DNA of 64,000 nt from Ascidia mentula. Its lineage: Eukaryota > Chordata > Ascidiacea > Phlebobranchia > Ascidiidae. The stretch's first letter is position 1, and each line of letters starts with the position of its first letter. Positions 50,298 to 63,863 of the stretch are shown here, one piece after another. The notes under the pieces were generated by a model. It saw only the letters and a list, made by a program, of their open reading frames with translations, did not search any database and was not told the DNA's origin. The stretch spans positions 5,208,001 through 5,272,000 of the forward strand of contig OX387203.1 in assembly GCA_947561715.1 (NCBI GenBank). The letters are read 5' to 3'. A program made the position numbers and the translations under genes.

Positions 50298-52701
50298 ATG
50301 GCGGCTCCAGCCCCGTCAAACAACAGTGATGACTATTTTTATCCAGGAAGCATCGTAAAGTGCACGAGTTGCCATGATGATGTCTTTCAAGGAGAAGTTC
50401 TAGCATTTGACCATGAAACTAAAATTCTCATGCTCAGTAAGTGATTCAAACTTAGCCTTTTTTGGTAAAAGATAATAAAAAACATCAATATAATAGTCAC
50501 CAATAGTTTTTATGCAACAAACAAAAAATTGCTGCAACAATTAACTCAAAATTTGTCTCAGCATAAATCAAATTATACCAGAATAAAAAGTGTTATTTCA
50601 TCTTTAAGGACATTTACCAATAATCCAAGCAAAAACAGGCTGATGCATTAAAAAAATGTTATGATATTCCGCGCATTGTCTACAAAATCACTGTGTGTCG
50701 AAAAATCCTTTACGCAAATTAAATACTTTCCAATTTGGTATATATAGACATTATATTTGTTTATAATGAAGTTGTTTACATGCTAAGTTAAACTTTAGTA
50801 ATCTATTTTTTATAACTACACCAAGTTCAGAAGAACTTCCTTTTGCATTTAGTTTTTTTCTAGAGATAATGAACAATTTAATGAATGACAGTTTTTGTTA
50901 CAGAGCAACCTGCTACTGGGGGGAAACCTGACCAGAACAATGTTTGCATGCTTAACATGGAGTGGATTAAGAATGTTGAAGTGGTTAAAGATTTGACAGA
51001 TAGTCCAATTACTCCACTGTCTTCACTGAATCAGTCAAAGGTCCATTTGCTATGTGTTATTGTATAAGTAGTACCAAGTTTGCTCATTTACAGTCAAGTT
51101 AGTGAACTTGCTAAAATGTGAATGACTCTATTGTACAACATATGTGTTTGTAGTGGTATATACATAATGAATATACGAAATCTAAAAAAAATAACTGTTT
51201 TAAGTTGTGTTATTTTAAATTTTTCCATCTCAATAAGTGCATTTTGTCATTGCAGCTTTTGAAAAGATACAAAAGTGAATTTGATATGAAGATGAAGCTG
51301 ACGTCAGCCCTCAAGGCCGGATTCAGTCGAGAAGGATTGCAGCTCTATTTATATGTGAAAAAAGTGTAAGTCCACACATGTTATATGTGAATCATTAGTG
51401 TGCAAATACTTCTTAGTGATCATTTTGTGGTAAGATACACGTCCCATGGTGCTCAGATGGATTTTTTAATGAGAAAAATATATTCCGCCTAAAAAGGCAT
51501 CGTCAGTTTCTCCAACTTATTCAAATAATCTGAGCTGTCCACAGATTGCTTTGTGAAATTTAATATATAATTATATCAATACGGTGAGTGATCGACAGCC
51601 TGCCAGGGGCCGTTGGTTTCAAATTGTTCCAGTTTTCATTTATTAATCACATCCCATGATGTTTTTTTTTTGTTAATTAAAATTTTTATGCACTGGTGCT
51701 ATTTGAAATTTCCTTGTCTTTGTCAAGTATTATTCTGAATAAGTCATTTCTGTCTTGCTAGAGCACTTCTTAAGACTATATAATTGAGCTACTGGTGTCC
51801 ACAATACCTCATGGGCGGTTAAGTGTGACCCCTTTCTGTCTGTATATACCTAAAACTCCAAAGTCCTTTGTGCATTCTAAACTTTAACATTGTTGGTATG
51901 TGCTTACAGTTGTTGGTACAATCTGATATAGAAGTTGGTCTTGTGTGAAAAGAAAGATTTCATAGGTTAAGCCATGTCTACATTGCCACTATATTTTTAA
52001 CCTGTCATACCATGTACAAAACGAGCCTTTTATGTATTCTTAACTTCAACATTATCAGTATCGTACTTACAGTAAGATATGTTGTAGAATTGACGAATGT
52101 TCTTTGGTTGAACAAAACATAAATGTGATGGATGAAGTTTTAATTAAACCCCCATACAAAGCAGAAAATTGTCAGGAAAAAAGTTCCGCTTCGTCAAAAC
52201 AATGTCTTGAATATGTACAAGGAATTGTGAGTATTGCTGATTTGGATAGAACTCTTAAAATATTTATAGGAATCTCCCGACAGTCTTATATTTCAACAAG
52301 TGATGCTGATGATGCAAAATTGTAGACAAAATATATATATATATATGTATATAATTATATTATATATATCAGAAACAACATAAAGACAAAGGTTTTTTTT
52401 AACATATTGCTGCCTTGTATTTATATGTAGACAATATACAACAAGTGTTCTTTTTTGTATTTTGTTATGATAGAAAGGAGTATAAACCAAATTAACCAAC
52501 GCAATAATATTTCATGCAATGGCATCATAGGCAGGATTGCCAAACTGCGCTAAATCAACCAATTACTTGTTTACGTTTGCTTGATTTGTTTAAAATTGCG
52601 TTATTTTTGGCGTATTTTGAGGACAATTTATCTTTCAGGTTGAAAAGTTTCATAAAGAAGAAAGGTTGAAAACACAGACAAAAGGAAAAGAGACAACATA
52701 G
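50298..52701 (+). CDS. LSM12: LSM12 homologue
   Basis: Exons 50298-50436, 50904-51040, 51256-51365, 52073-52226 and 52639-52701, 200 residues. It starts MAAPAPSNNSDDYFYPGS, then an LSm domain (VKCTSCHDDVFQGEVLAFD, KILMLKQP, NVCMLNMEWIKNVEV) and the anticodon-binding-like AD domain (LKRYKSEFD, GLQLYLYVKK, NVMDEVLIKPPYKAENC, YVQGIVEKFHKEE). It matches human LSM12 in order and key phrases (GEVVAFD, VMEEVVITPPYQVENC). LSM12 is an RNA-associated cytoplasmic protein of the ataxin-2 complex and a NAADP-binding protein in vertebrates. Intron 3 (51366-52072) carries a hammerhead-core-like repeat. Confidence 0.93.
51470..51545 (-). repeat. Hammerhead-core-like repeat in LSM12 intron 3
   Basis: Minus strand: TATTTGAATAAGTTGGAGAA, then ACTGACGATGCC-TTTTTA-GGCGGAATAT and ATTTTTCTCATTAAAAAAT. 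CTGACGA, a GCC/GGC stem and GAA are present, and AUUUUU/AAAAAAU can form the next helix. It shares flanks with the copies at 2520 and 62690. Confidence 0.6.
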
Positions 52702-55700
52702 CATTTATTGCATTTTTTTGTTTTAACTGTGGAAAATTGAAAGACAGAAGTATGAAAATTGGCAAATTCAATTTGTAGAACCACAAAAAATGTTTGAACA
52801 CTTATCATTGCATATTAAACTAACTGGCTTGCTCTTGGCAATGCAATGCTTGTATGTTCCTTAAACTTACAAGCTTAATTATATTTACGATAACCACAGG
52901 ATCTTTTTGTCCATTATAGTAAAAAAAAATTGTAGTGTGTTATTGATAAAAAACATTTTTTGGATTCTGTCAGCAGTCATACTGCTGACAAGCCTCAAAC
53001 TCAGAAACAACAACAATTTTCAAGGATTTGTTTTTTGTTTTTACTCTTTTTCGGGCAGAAATAATTATAAATTTTTGATGTATTGCTGCTACAACTGTAT
53101 GTCATTGAAACGGACACACCCTAGATTAAATTTCCTTGCTTTGTTTCAATACGTCACAATGAAAATTGTTTGTAATATTGTGATGTCATAGTTAATAAGT
53201 TTTTATGCAATTAAACTTTGCCAAACCAGTGAAAGTGTGCTGCCAAGTGTTTTATTTAAAGAATTTTAGCGATGAAATTTACGGAATGAAAGATTTGTTT
53301 GTTAAGTCCGATTTTTTTTATTTCTTACATAACAAGCAACGCAAAAAGAACACACAAATCATGCTTATGCAACACAAAATTGACAGAAATCCAGTTTTGG
53401 CCTTGTCCTTGATTTATGCGTCAATTGCTAAAAAACGATAAGACATCGCTCTTTAGTGGTTGTACAAACAAATTTAACTCTCCAGCAGTTGGGGTCAGAG
53501 AGCATCTTCACTCTAGAATCGATCAGGATGTAATTAAACTGTTGCGAGCAACCAAGTCCTCAATATTGATTCATGGAACTTTTTGTGTATCAAGCTTCGC
53601 AGCTGATTAGGATATCTTATCGGATATTGTTAAATTAAGTGCCGTCTATTGTTCATGCAAAAAATCGACTGTCGGTTAATTTTTGTTGCTGACCCACGAA
53701 TGTCAGCTTGTGGTAAACCTACCAATATCATCTGCCAACATTCCGCATTCCATTTCTGTTACACGTCAACCTCATCTGACAACGCCGAACCTTTTTCTTG
53801 CAGCAGACACTGCAGCCTGCTAATTTTCACGCCTGTTGGTGCGCCACTTTAACCTTTCTTTCTTTAACCCCGTCCAATCTTTGTGAACCGAAGGAGATAA
53901 TTGCCTTCTGTTGTTGTTATCGATTACAGAAACTGTTGCTAATCTCTCAATGTCAAGACAATTAGCTTTCAAGTTTGGACTAGGATAGGACAGTACGACC
54001 TGCAGTTACTGCTTGTCAAGAATACAAAAAATCAGTTTTACATAAAGGAGCCTATTATAACTTGACCCCTTTAGTGCTTTCACTGTTACTATTGATGTAA
54101 AAACGTGGCGTAGAGAGCACATGCTTTTCTTTGATCAATTATACAAGTACGAGCAAGTAAATAGAAACCGTATAGCGTCAACAGCATTATTGCGTGTTGT
54201 AGTTATTTGGACAAGTTGTATACAGCAGACAGGCTGGCGCGTACATTTCCCAATCGTTTCCAAGCACCCACATGAAAAAGTTATATAGATGACCAGGAAA
54301 CCTTTTGCTAGAGGATGTGCTTCTAAATTTCATAGACCGGGTTAATGACCTGCTATATTATTCACGCATAACGCAGTGGTCGTTTTTGTACACGTTAGGT
54401 GTGGAAGGGTTTGTTGACGTACTTGTTTTTTATTTAACAAAATGTATTTGTTTAACAAATCACAATCAGTGAAGTGACCATTGTAATTAAGGCTCCGGGT
54501 CGTTGTCTTTTATGCTAATATTAGGCTACTCGACTCAATATTATCGTTCTGTTTATTGTTAGTGTCAAACAAGCGTTAGAAGCAAGGCAAATTCGACGCC
54601 TGTTGTCGTTCTGTGTCTGGCCCCAGTGAAATTCGTCTTTGTTCAAAACGATCTGGACCCATTGATGAATTTGCAGTGAAACTTCATAGCTCTTCAGTGA
54701 TTGAATGTTTGTTAATAATGCAAGAAGTTACTGAATCGCTTGGACTGAAATATTCGGCGTCCGACAGGGACTGCATGCGAGAAAACGCGAAAAAAACCCG
54801 CTCTCTTCCAACCGTTTAAATTTTCATCTTCGCCTGGCCTAGTCGCCATGGCAACGGAAATGGTGTTGTGTTGTGGCTCGGAAATTGACGCTTCTCCGTG
54901 ACCAGCGAAACTGCGCTTCGGTTTGTCACAACTTATATCCTGTCTACGTCATTAACCGGATTAAGTTGTGACGTGAGTGTAAAACGAATTTTTACATCAC
55001 GTTTGTTGTTGATAATTTTGGATGATTGTGAACGGAAGACGGGGTGAATATGCCCACCGTGCAATGACACGTGTCATGCTTTTCGTTGGCAATGGACCCA
55101 ATTGTCTCATGTCGTCCTACAGAATGACAACAGTGCAAATGTATGGGTAAGCTCAAAGGCCCACGCATGTAATTCAGTAATAAAAAATATTCTTTAAAGC
55201 TATATCTAAGAGAGAAATTTTCTGGAACTACTGTGTCCATTTTACGTAACTTTGCATATCGTAAGTTGTTTTGTGAATGTACATCAATGGTAAATTTGTC
55301 GCAAAAGGAAGGCAAGTTCCCTGTAACATAAGTAAAAGGCGACCTGATCAGGCGGCTCTATAAAAGGATGTGTGTTCCACAGTTTTATGAAACAGATAAG
55401 CGGTCCGCAAATCCACAAAGCCTAATCTCATTTCCCGTGTCAAACACACATATATCGCTTTTGCCGGTTGTCAACATCACGCATGCCGGTCTAACATTCA
55501 CTCCTACTCACGCCTGCCAACAAACCACAATCGCCAATCGTCGTGGCGTTAAGACGAGCCTGGGGCGGCTCCCTATCAAGTCAGGAAACTCGCAGCAACG
55601 GTTTGTGACATCACAAAGCGCCGTTTGTCGCGAGATAATAAAAGAGAATAGAAGTAGAAGGCTTCCATTGAGGAAGGAGCAGGCATTGCATTGGTGGCTG

Positions 55701-58700
55701 TGTGCTACAGCAACAGGCGTTACAATGCACGTGGTGTGTCTGTTTTAGCATTTAGTTAATTACTGACTAATTAAAGCCCAGGTCGTGACGTTGCTCATCA
55801 TTTCAAGTGCAGAACTTTTCCATGCAGTTAAGATTACATCAATTGTGAGGATTGTGCTTCGTATTTTTTATATTTCTTACCGCCATACGCTTTTGTATCT
55901 CATGTCGATGTATTATCCAAGACTATGAAGACAGTGAGAAAGCAAATATACATCAGGCTACTCTTTTCGAAGGCAAGTTGGGAAATGTAAACAGAACCAC
56001 AAGTTGTTGTTGTTGTAGGGTTGCTTCCTCTCCCTTGAGAATTCTCCACTGTCGCAAATATAAGTTTTAAGATCGTAGTATGCTGCCTTGGTACATGCTG
56101 ATTACCAACATGTGCTTTTGTTTGATAAAATATATGTGCTAAATTACATTTGTCACTGCTGTACGTTGCAAGAAACAGCAACAAAAAAACAGTTGAAGGT
56201 TAGGCTATGTGTTATAAGTTTGTCAGAAAAATACCTTCCTCGTGGTATATGTGCAAGGGGTCAGCGCTGACAGGTGACGTAAGTGTAACCATGACCTTAA
56301 TTGCATTCTTTGATAGTTGTGTGGTAAGTAATACCACATTGGATATATGTATCATACTTTGCGATATTTTCCAAGTGCTTCGCTTTTTGGTCCTGATTAT
56401 AGATTTTACCTCGACTTTTTAGGTTTATTAGGGTCCAGAGAAACGAACGAAGTGCTATGCAGCAAATGTGAAAAATAAACGTAGTTTTGACTGTGGTATG
56501 AAGTTTAGAATCATACATTAATTTTTTGCAAATGTAGAAGAACCGCTTATTTGGATTTAAACTTGCATCTTTGCACCTAAAGTAGCCGAATCGACTGTAA
56601 AAGTGCTCGTGTTTAAGGCATCAGAGAATCGCATTTCCAGCATAAATTATTTAAGTTTTGCTTGGCGCACTCTCAGGAGCGAAGTGGTGACCTCACTGGA
56701 ATTGCCATTATGTTAGTTGTGCTTTCATCCCCCAGAGTGCAGTTTAGCGTTTAATTTGCTTGTGCGGCGATGGGCGTGTGTCTGTGGAAATCTTTACAAG
56801 CTGTCGTAGCTTTTTCCTTTGTACAGTTACGGTCGTTACGTTTCGCAAGCTGACTATATATTTGTTTTTTACGCAAGAAGTTGACGTGACAACTTGTCAA
56901 AGGCATTAGTTAATGTTCCAGATGGTAAGTTGTACAATGACAGTACTTAACTTGAGCGTGTTTAAACTTCAGTTAACAAACCACAAAGTAAATGTCTGGT
57001 CCTAGCATGGACTGGGAAATTTGACAAGGATGCACTATCGAGAATATGCAAATATTAATCTTGAGATAATTAGATTTTTTGCTGTAGGTTTCAGCCTCCT
57101 ACAACAGAACGTAGGTCTTAGCAATTTCCTCATTCCTCATTGTACCGTTGTCGGTTGCCGCCCCACTGGGAAACACCAGGCTACTTCCTTGACCGAAATC
57201 GAAAAACCGCCTTAAAAGGCGACTTGCAAGAGGAAACCGATTCCCTGTCGTCCCAAAGGTGTATTGGACCAATATTCTGACATGGGCACAGTTACGAAGT
57301 TAAGTCGGGTCGTGTTTACTCTAAAAGTCAGTTCTCGGTGTACTGAAAGATCTTTTGTATTTTTTGGAAATAGTGAAAGGAATTTTGCTGTAAATACTAT
57401 TTGATGCGATAGATGAAGATTCAAATATGTAACAATATGCAGCCATGTTTACAATAAGTTATTTGTGTATGCATCAGATAACCTAAATGGAATTCAAAAC
57501 GCATTTTCTAAAGTATTTAAATTCCACCTCAGAGCAGTAAAACGTGTACAATATTTTTCCATGCCTTTTGATTTTTCTTGTTCCCTTGCATTTCCATGAA
57601 CGGTTTGGTTGAGTTCCTGCTGTCGACTGGAAGGAAGCGATTATTAAATATAAACGTTCCTTGGAAACGATTTCCGTGTGTGGATTCAATTAGCGCGACA
57701 GTCTCCTTTATCTTGCTGGTCGTGCCGTAAAATCGTTATTATTTTCCGAAGCCACTGGCACAGCTTTGGTTGCTAATGTAAATGCATGTATTTTAAATAG
57801 CTTCAAAACTGGATTCAAATTATCGTATGGCTGTTTTACTGCAGTTGTTGACGCCATACAGTTTCTGAGGAACTAGCTGTTAATTAAACGTTGGATTTAT
57901 TCTTCTGACGTCTGACCTGATATACACCCATAGGCTGCAGGAATGACAATATGCCTGGTAGCAACACAATGTTGCACAATTTGGTTGTGTGTAATGATCA
58001 CACACAGCGTAAACCTTGTACATAGAAATTGTCTGTATTATTCTTCCTCTCCCTAGCTGTCACCTAAAAACGAATTGCAGCATATCTAAATGCATTTATA
58101 ATTGCCGCACAATAACTTGGCCACAATTGTGTTGTTTGGGCCGCGTGCCGCTAATTACATGTACACCTGCCAACCACGTGATAGATGGTCCGCTGATGGC
58201 TTTCCCGCCAATTAGGAAGTTGCGTCATGTCCCTGTTGTGCATGACATGCCGACTACCCTCTCTCTAGTATCACAGCTTTTTTGGAGTTAATAGTGTACG
58301 AGTTTTTCAAGGGTGTGTCTGTTTTGTCGTCGTTCTAGCAAATCTTGAAGACGATTTTAGTATGGGATCAAGTGGTGTTGAAGTTAAAGGTGTACGAAGC
58401 TAAACACGACAAAAATGTTAGTTTTGTGTAGATAATTTTACAAATTAATTTAAGCAACAGACAAGGCAATTTTCGGGCAAAAAACTTAACATTCAAGACT
58501 TTAGTGTATACGTCATGTTGTCAAACAAAGTTGTCAAACTCTTTACAGTTTATTGTGAAAATAGCAGGAACAGATCAATCATATTCCAGCTATGCTTAAA
58601 GTTTGACTTTCAAGTGACCCAAATCACCGTAATACTATAGAGCGGGATTTTTCGATTTCGGACTGAAAAAAAGGAATCAAACTGGCTTGGCACCTTTGAT

Positions 58701-61145
58701 GGGGAAGAGCCCTTCAAAAACGTTATGCCCTTATTTGGTTGCAGCGTGCTCAAATGTGGTTTCGATTTAATGCCAAAATTGTGGCCTAATGTCGAATGGT
58801 GATGGCCTGTGTGTCTGACTGATTATCGCGCACAATTGTTGCCCACTTTTATTGTCTATTGTTGGACTTCAACGTTTTCTTTCCGCCGCCAATCACAACC
58901 CAGAACTAAGTTGTTCCGTTTATAAGTATCGTTTTTGCCAACTTTAGTACCCTGTACAAGCACATGCGGTACATTTGCGGCGCATAACTACACATGTTCC
59001 ATCTGGTCGGGTTGTAGTACAAGCTACGTAAGTTTGCATAGAACATCTGACGTGGTGCGTTACGCTGGTTGACCTGACGTGTGATTGGTGAATAAAACGA
59101 AATTTGTTGATAACCGATGTCGTGCCCTCCTTTCATGTAAATTGATTTGGGTTGAGTGTAGTGGGTAGTATTCTGTTTTACACTCAGTGAACGTTGTCAG
59201 TCAGCGTTTTGTACACAACCACGTGCATGAACAGTGGTTTAAAAGCCCAACATTGAAAGCAGGGTGAAGATGCTGTCTTAGGTATAGTATTGGTCATGTA
59301 CTCTTAAAATGTTTTTACATTTGTTGTCACAACATGTTCTTTCCTTTAACCTTATCTAACCATGGTTGGTGCAGGATGTAGTGGGCCTCGGTTGGTGTTA
59401 GTACAGCCTTCGAGAGACCAACTTGTTGCACGTAATGTCAAGTTGCATTTAATGCTCTATATACAAGGTTGTATTTGACCTAGGAACTTACGGTGCCCAT
59501 TGGATGCATTGCACAGGGCTAATCAGGGTTAAGCAAGTGCTTTGTGTGCTTGTAGTTACTTATAGGGCAGTGATCGCCAGGTTATCAATGGTGTGCAGTT
59601 GTGGTTTATACCCACGCATTCAATATCAGAAGACATATTTGATAAATGTACGTTAATGTTTATGCAGAAATTTATTGATATTTTTCAACAAGGCTATGAG
59701 GAAGGTATAATGCGAGCGAAGAAACCTAAGTGGTCACAAATAAGTGGATTTGTCAGGCAAAAGTCTTAAAAATTCCTGATGTGGTTCCTTGGTAATAGAA
59801 GGTTTGACAGGTGTCGTAGTTGATTTTATGCACCCATTATTGACCGTTTGGTCAGCAAAGTCGTCTGAAAGTCACACCAGCTGCACCGATGAGACCTTTT
59901 TAGGTCGAGGTCAGTGGACCCTATTGTACCATTTGCGATTTCATTTTTAAGCTTCGGAGGGAGGCTGTTTTAATTGAACATTGCCCATGGATGACCAGAA
60001 ACGTCCTCACGAGTCGCTTCGGCGGCAATATCTGCTGTCTTTAAATAAAGTTTTGATTTTGATTGTTTTTTTTTACCTAATTATAAATAAATTTGGTTTT
60101 ATTCCTCCTGGAAAAGGTTGTTGCTCACTTTCAAGGTTTTGTGATTATTTAAAGTTGGTTGGTGTAGCACTTTACTTTATACAACGCATTCAATCCAGCT
60201 TTTTTCGTTTTCCTACGCATAACCGTTGACTCTGACAGTTATAAACTGCATCTATATTGAGTTGCTTACTTGCTGTTTCGGTTCCCGTGCTTTACTTGGT
60301 GAATCAGTTAGTTTCCTTTCAAGATAAGCAAAGTCGGGTATTGAATCATCTTCCTCCTGGTAAATGAGAATGGTCAGTAACTGAAACTCACAAAGACAAT
60401 TAGGATTTCTTAAGCCTCGGTTAGTTATGATTCTCCACCTAATACGACAGGTGTGTGTATTTTCGTAAAATAACTTGTATGCTTACAGAGTGGAATAGTA
60501 GCTACAATTTAACTATACTCACCAGCAGACTAGCATTCAGTTAGAACAGCAACCAACGCATTGAATCATTACCAGGAGCACTTGTGTGGTCTAGTTTCTA
60601 TTCCTAAATTCTCGCGCCAAATGTACAGCTAAGGTGCAGCCAGTTTGTTATGCAACAGGTTGGCAGGGGTGTTGATCCGTGCATTTGCAAAGATTTAACC
60701 AATTTTTGTCTATTAAGCTGTTAATTTAATTAGACAAATGGATTTTTTGTGCAATGCTGCCCACATTGCAACCACGGTGGTATAAAGTGTTCCGGATATA
60801 GTGTTTGCTCCTCGATCGGCTATGCTTTAAAACTGGTTGACGGTTTTTGTGTTTGAAAAGTGATGTTGAAGTCAATTGTACTAGTGATTGCCTTTAGCAT
60901 TCAATTATGTTGCAATTTTTGAATCGTGGTAAATTTGCAAGCATTCTTTGCGTGACGAGACGTCCCTGGTCGACTGCCAGTGACAGTAGTGCTACGTATT
61001 TCCGTCTACACGCGAGTCACGGTTGATCTAAACAGAGGCTTTGTTTTCTAGACACAAAGATAAGGTATAGGCCGGTAACAACTTGAATCACACTCATATA
61101 GGACACGACATACCTGCACCATGACAGTCTAAACTAAACCGAAAC
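52702..61145. other. 8.4-kb stretch without a recognised gene
   Basis: The first few hundred bases are LSM12 3' flank. The rest contains scattered open frames up to 126 codons with no recognised similarity, one (TA)n tract near 52335-52370 in the LSM12 intron side, and a hammerhead-like repeat at 59835-59940. It may contain distal regulatory sequence or 5' UTR exons for the 61146 gene. Confidence 0.4.
59835..59940 (+). repeat. Hammerhead-like repeat copy, core preserved
   Basis: Plus strand: AAAGTCACACCAGCTGCA, CCGATGA, GACC-TTTTTA-GGTC, GAGG, TCAGTGGACCC. Stem II is perfect and the 5' flank AGCTGCA is the family's stem I strand. Core deviations are CCGATGA and GAGG for CTGATGA and GAAA. Confidence 0.6.
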
Positions 61146-63863
61146 ATGGGTCAAAAGAGCTCCAAAAAGACAGACCTTTACGTCACCGACAACGTCACGC
61201 ATTGCAAACTTCCGGAAAGTGACGTCAATAAGTATGTCGGAAGGGCCCGGGAGTATAGCGCGGTGGACGTCGTGGTGGAGAAACCGACTGACGGAGGTGA
61301 GTAATATATGTGATGGGTGGCTTAGCAATGTATAACTGACCGGTCATATGCTCCACAGTCATGTTGTGATTCAAATTGCCGCGGGATATCTAATATACGG
61401 AACACTTCATTATTTCCATAAATTCCTCCGTGGTTCGGGTTTACTAAACTAAGTTTCGAGTATCAAAAATTTAAACAGCGATCACAGGAGACAGTTTACA
61501 GTCTACAAATAATCGCTGTTTGAGAATTCCTCGGTTAAATTGATCTAGTTTTTCCCCGCATTACACTTACTTACATATAAGTAATTTCGAGTTTTTGTTT
61601 CATGAAAGATGCGGCGCAAAAACAAAAAGTCAAGGATGAAAATCAGAAGAAGAGAAGTTCGACCATTGAGAATCCGCATTCAATCATCCAGCTCCTCCAC
61701 AGAGCGCACAGGAAGAGTTACCAACTCGCATTCATTGTTCCAAAAGTAAAAGGGAGTCGGCCTTCAAACTTGAACAGAAATTCACTGGTAGAAGAGGTAA
61801 GTCACTTTAATAATGCTATTCTTGCCAACAGACATAGTAGATTAATAAGAATTGTTCTTCTGGCACATAAGTTACGAGAGTTTTTTTTATTGCAACCAAC
61901 GATTCGTCCACCATCCTGCGAGGCTTCCTGAGGTTTCTGTAGCAACACTTTTAATATGCGTTCCTACAGTGCCTTTCCCGTCAAAAATAGATAATTAGTG
62001 CAGTTTTGGAGTAACTTATACGTCAATCTTGTCAACTAAATAGCCAAGCAAGACTTTGTGTTAAGCCGACAGACTGTCCCTGTTACAGCCCCCTAAAAAC
62101 ATTATTGGCTTTATATTACGTGTAGAAAATTAGGTTTATGTACGAATCAAACTGGTCATGATTTAGTTGAATTGTGACCATAGGTGTTTTTTTGCGCCGA
62201 GCCAATTGTCAATATCAGTAAGTGGGTTACAGTGCCTGATTTGCACTGCGGTGAATTGAGTGTTTTGGCCCCAAATAACAAAACTTCAACTTTATGCAGG
62301 ACGCAGAAAATGATGACCTGGCAAAAGATAACGAACAAATGACCCATACCGTGTTTCTATGGCGACCGAAAGTTAAAGCGAGGCTGAAAAAGGAATTGTC
62401 GTTGAAAAAGATGGAGGCTAAGAAGACCTTCCTTAACATGATGTAAAATATACAGTAAAATACTTATCAGGTCATAGGCCTTGAATAGTAAATCTTACCA
62501 ACTTGCGATAATTTTTTATATATGGCTCATAAATGCGCACGCGTAATGTATTGCAGTATATAAAACACACAGGGTATTTTAGTACCAAGGCACCCTGGCA
62601 GACTGCTGATTATGCTCCATATAACAAGTAGTATTACTATATAAGTTCGAAAACACGATCATAGGGACAGCTTCCCTGTTGTTATTCAGAAAAGTGTATT
62701 TCGCCAAATAAGGCGTCATTAGTTTCTGCAACTTATTCAAATAGACTGATCTTCTGGCATAAAATTAACGTACCGACGCTTCGTATGATACAGCCAGCAG
62801 GGTTTTGTACCGCATTACAAACGTGAACCACACAACAACATTCAGAAGCGCAATAATAGTACAATACATTATTCAAATAGATTCACTCTGTTCCGTTTCT
62901 TCACAGGATGGACATTCAACACAAATGGATTTTCTCAGTGAAAGAATTTGAAAGCGACCTGACGAAGATAGAGTCGGGCGAATACGTTGAAAAGCTGCAT
63001 GAGATGGTACGAACCTAATTTGGCGGCGCTTTGTGTCGTAACAAAAACATCGATAAAGTCTCACTGCATGGCAGATAAGGTGTTGGAAGTTTTGTCCCAG
63101 GGGGAAAGTTATATTAAAAATTGCATTACGCCTGACAAAAAGCACTGAAAAAAATATCGATGTCTATTATCTGTGAACACTGGTCAAAATACCCCTACAA
63201 ATCTATGGAAACAAATGATTGGTTCTTTTTGTATAGATTTCGAACGAGGCGTCGAAGGGCGGAAGGTTGCTGTCGGTCATGCGAGTAGACCATGAGGTTT
63301 CAAATAAAAAAGGAGTTTCAAACGGAACAAGCGGGACTGAGGAGGAAGAAAACCCCAAAAAGGATTTGAACAAAGAAGGGAAATTAACTCTGAGAATGGT
63401 TTTCCTTCACAAGAATAGTGACAAAGCAAAACGACGATATATGTATGACGTGAAATGCGTCAGCATGAATTGCACAGGCGAGTCAACGTTTGTTCTTAAT
63501 TTTCGCCTTGCCATCCTAATCTTAGAACTCAAAAATCAAAAAACAAATTCTTGAATTTATAATGATGTTTGTAGATGACTAGATATAATTATAATTTCGT
63601 TTTGATACTTTTACGTGTAACGTATGTACTTAAGGTCCTGTCTATTTCGTCCGAAACTCAAATACCACTTTCACAACAAAATTTCAATGTCGAAAAATGT
63701 TTTTTTGTTTTCACAGAGGAAAAAATAAAGGTGAAGAAACAGAAGGTAAAATTGTCACGTGACACAAACATCACGTGGTCCGAGAATTGGCTTGAACTTC
63801 TCGAAGAAGATTCTCGAATAACTGAAGTCATAAACGTTGGTGAATTACACAGACCTGCCGAAG
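61146..63863 (+). CDS. Unrecognised gene, N-myristoylation-type start (partial, runs off window)
   Basis: Exons 61146-61296, 61609-61796, 62300-62442, 62907-63006, 63237-63477 and 63717-63863, joined in frame (323 complete codons so far); continues beyond 64000. It starts MGQKSSKK, a consensus N-myristoylation start (Gly2, Ser6, basic). The rest is highly charged, Lys- and Glu-rich, without transmembrane helices or Cys pairs: KKRSSTIENPHSIIQLLHRA, FLWRPKVKARLKKELSLKKM, HKWIFSVKEFESDLTKIESG, LTLRMVFLHKNSDKAKRRYM, ITWSENWLELLEEDSRITEV. Intron 5 appears to use a GC donor (CAG|GCGAGT at 63478), because only that joins exons 5 and 6 in frame. It is probably a membrane-tethered cytoplasmic protein. 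I do not recognise the family. Confidence 0.72.
62680..62800 (-). repeat. Hammerhead-core-like repeat in intron 3 of 61146 gene
   Basis: Minus strand: TATTTGAATAAGTTGCAGAA, then ACTAATGACGCC-TTATTT-GGCGAAATACAC. The GCC/GGC stem and GAAA are intact; CTAATGA deviates by one base from CTGANGA. Adjacent on the plus strand is CTTCTGGCATAAAATTAACG, a relative of the palindrome arm at 31074. Confidence 0.6.

Noticed and set aside
55368-55748. 126-codon open frame in the long gene-poor stretch
   Set aside because: No similarity or splice partner; its length alone is not enough.
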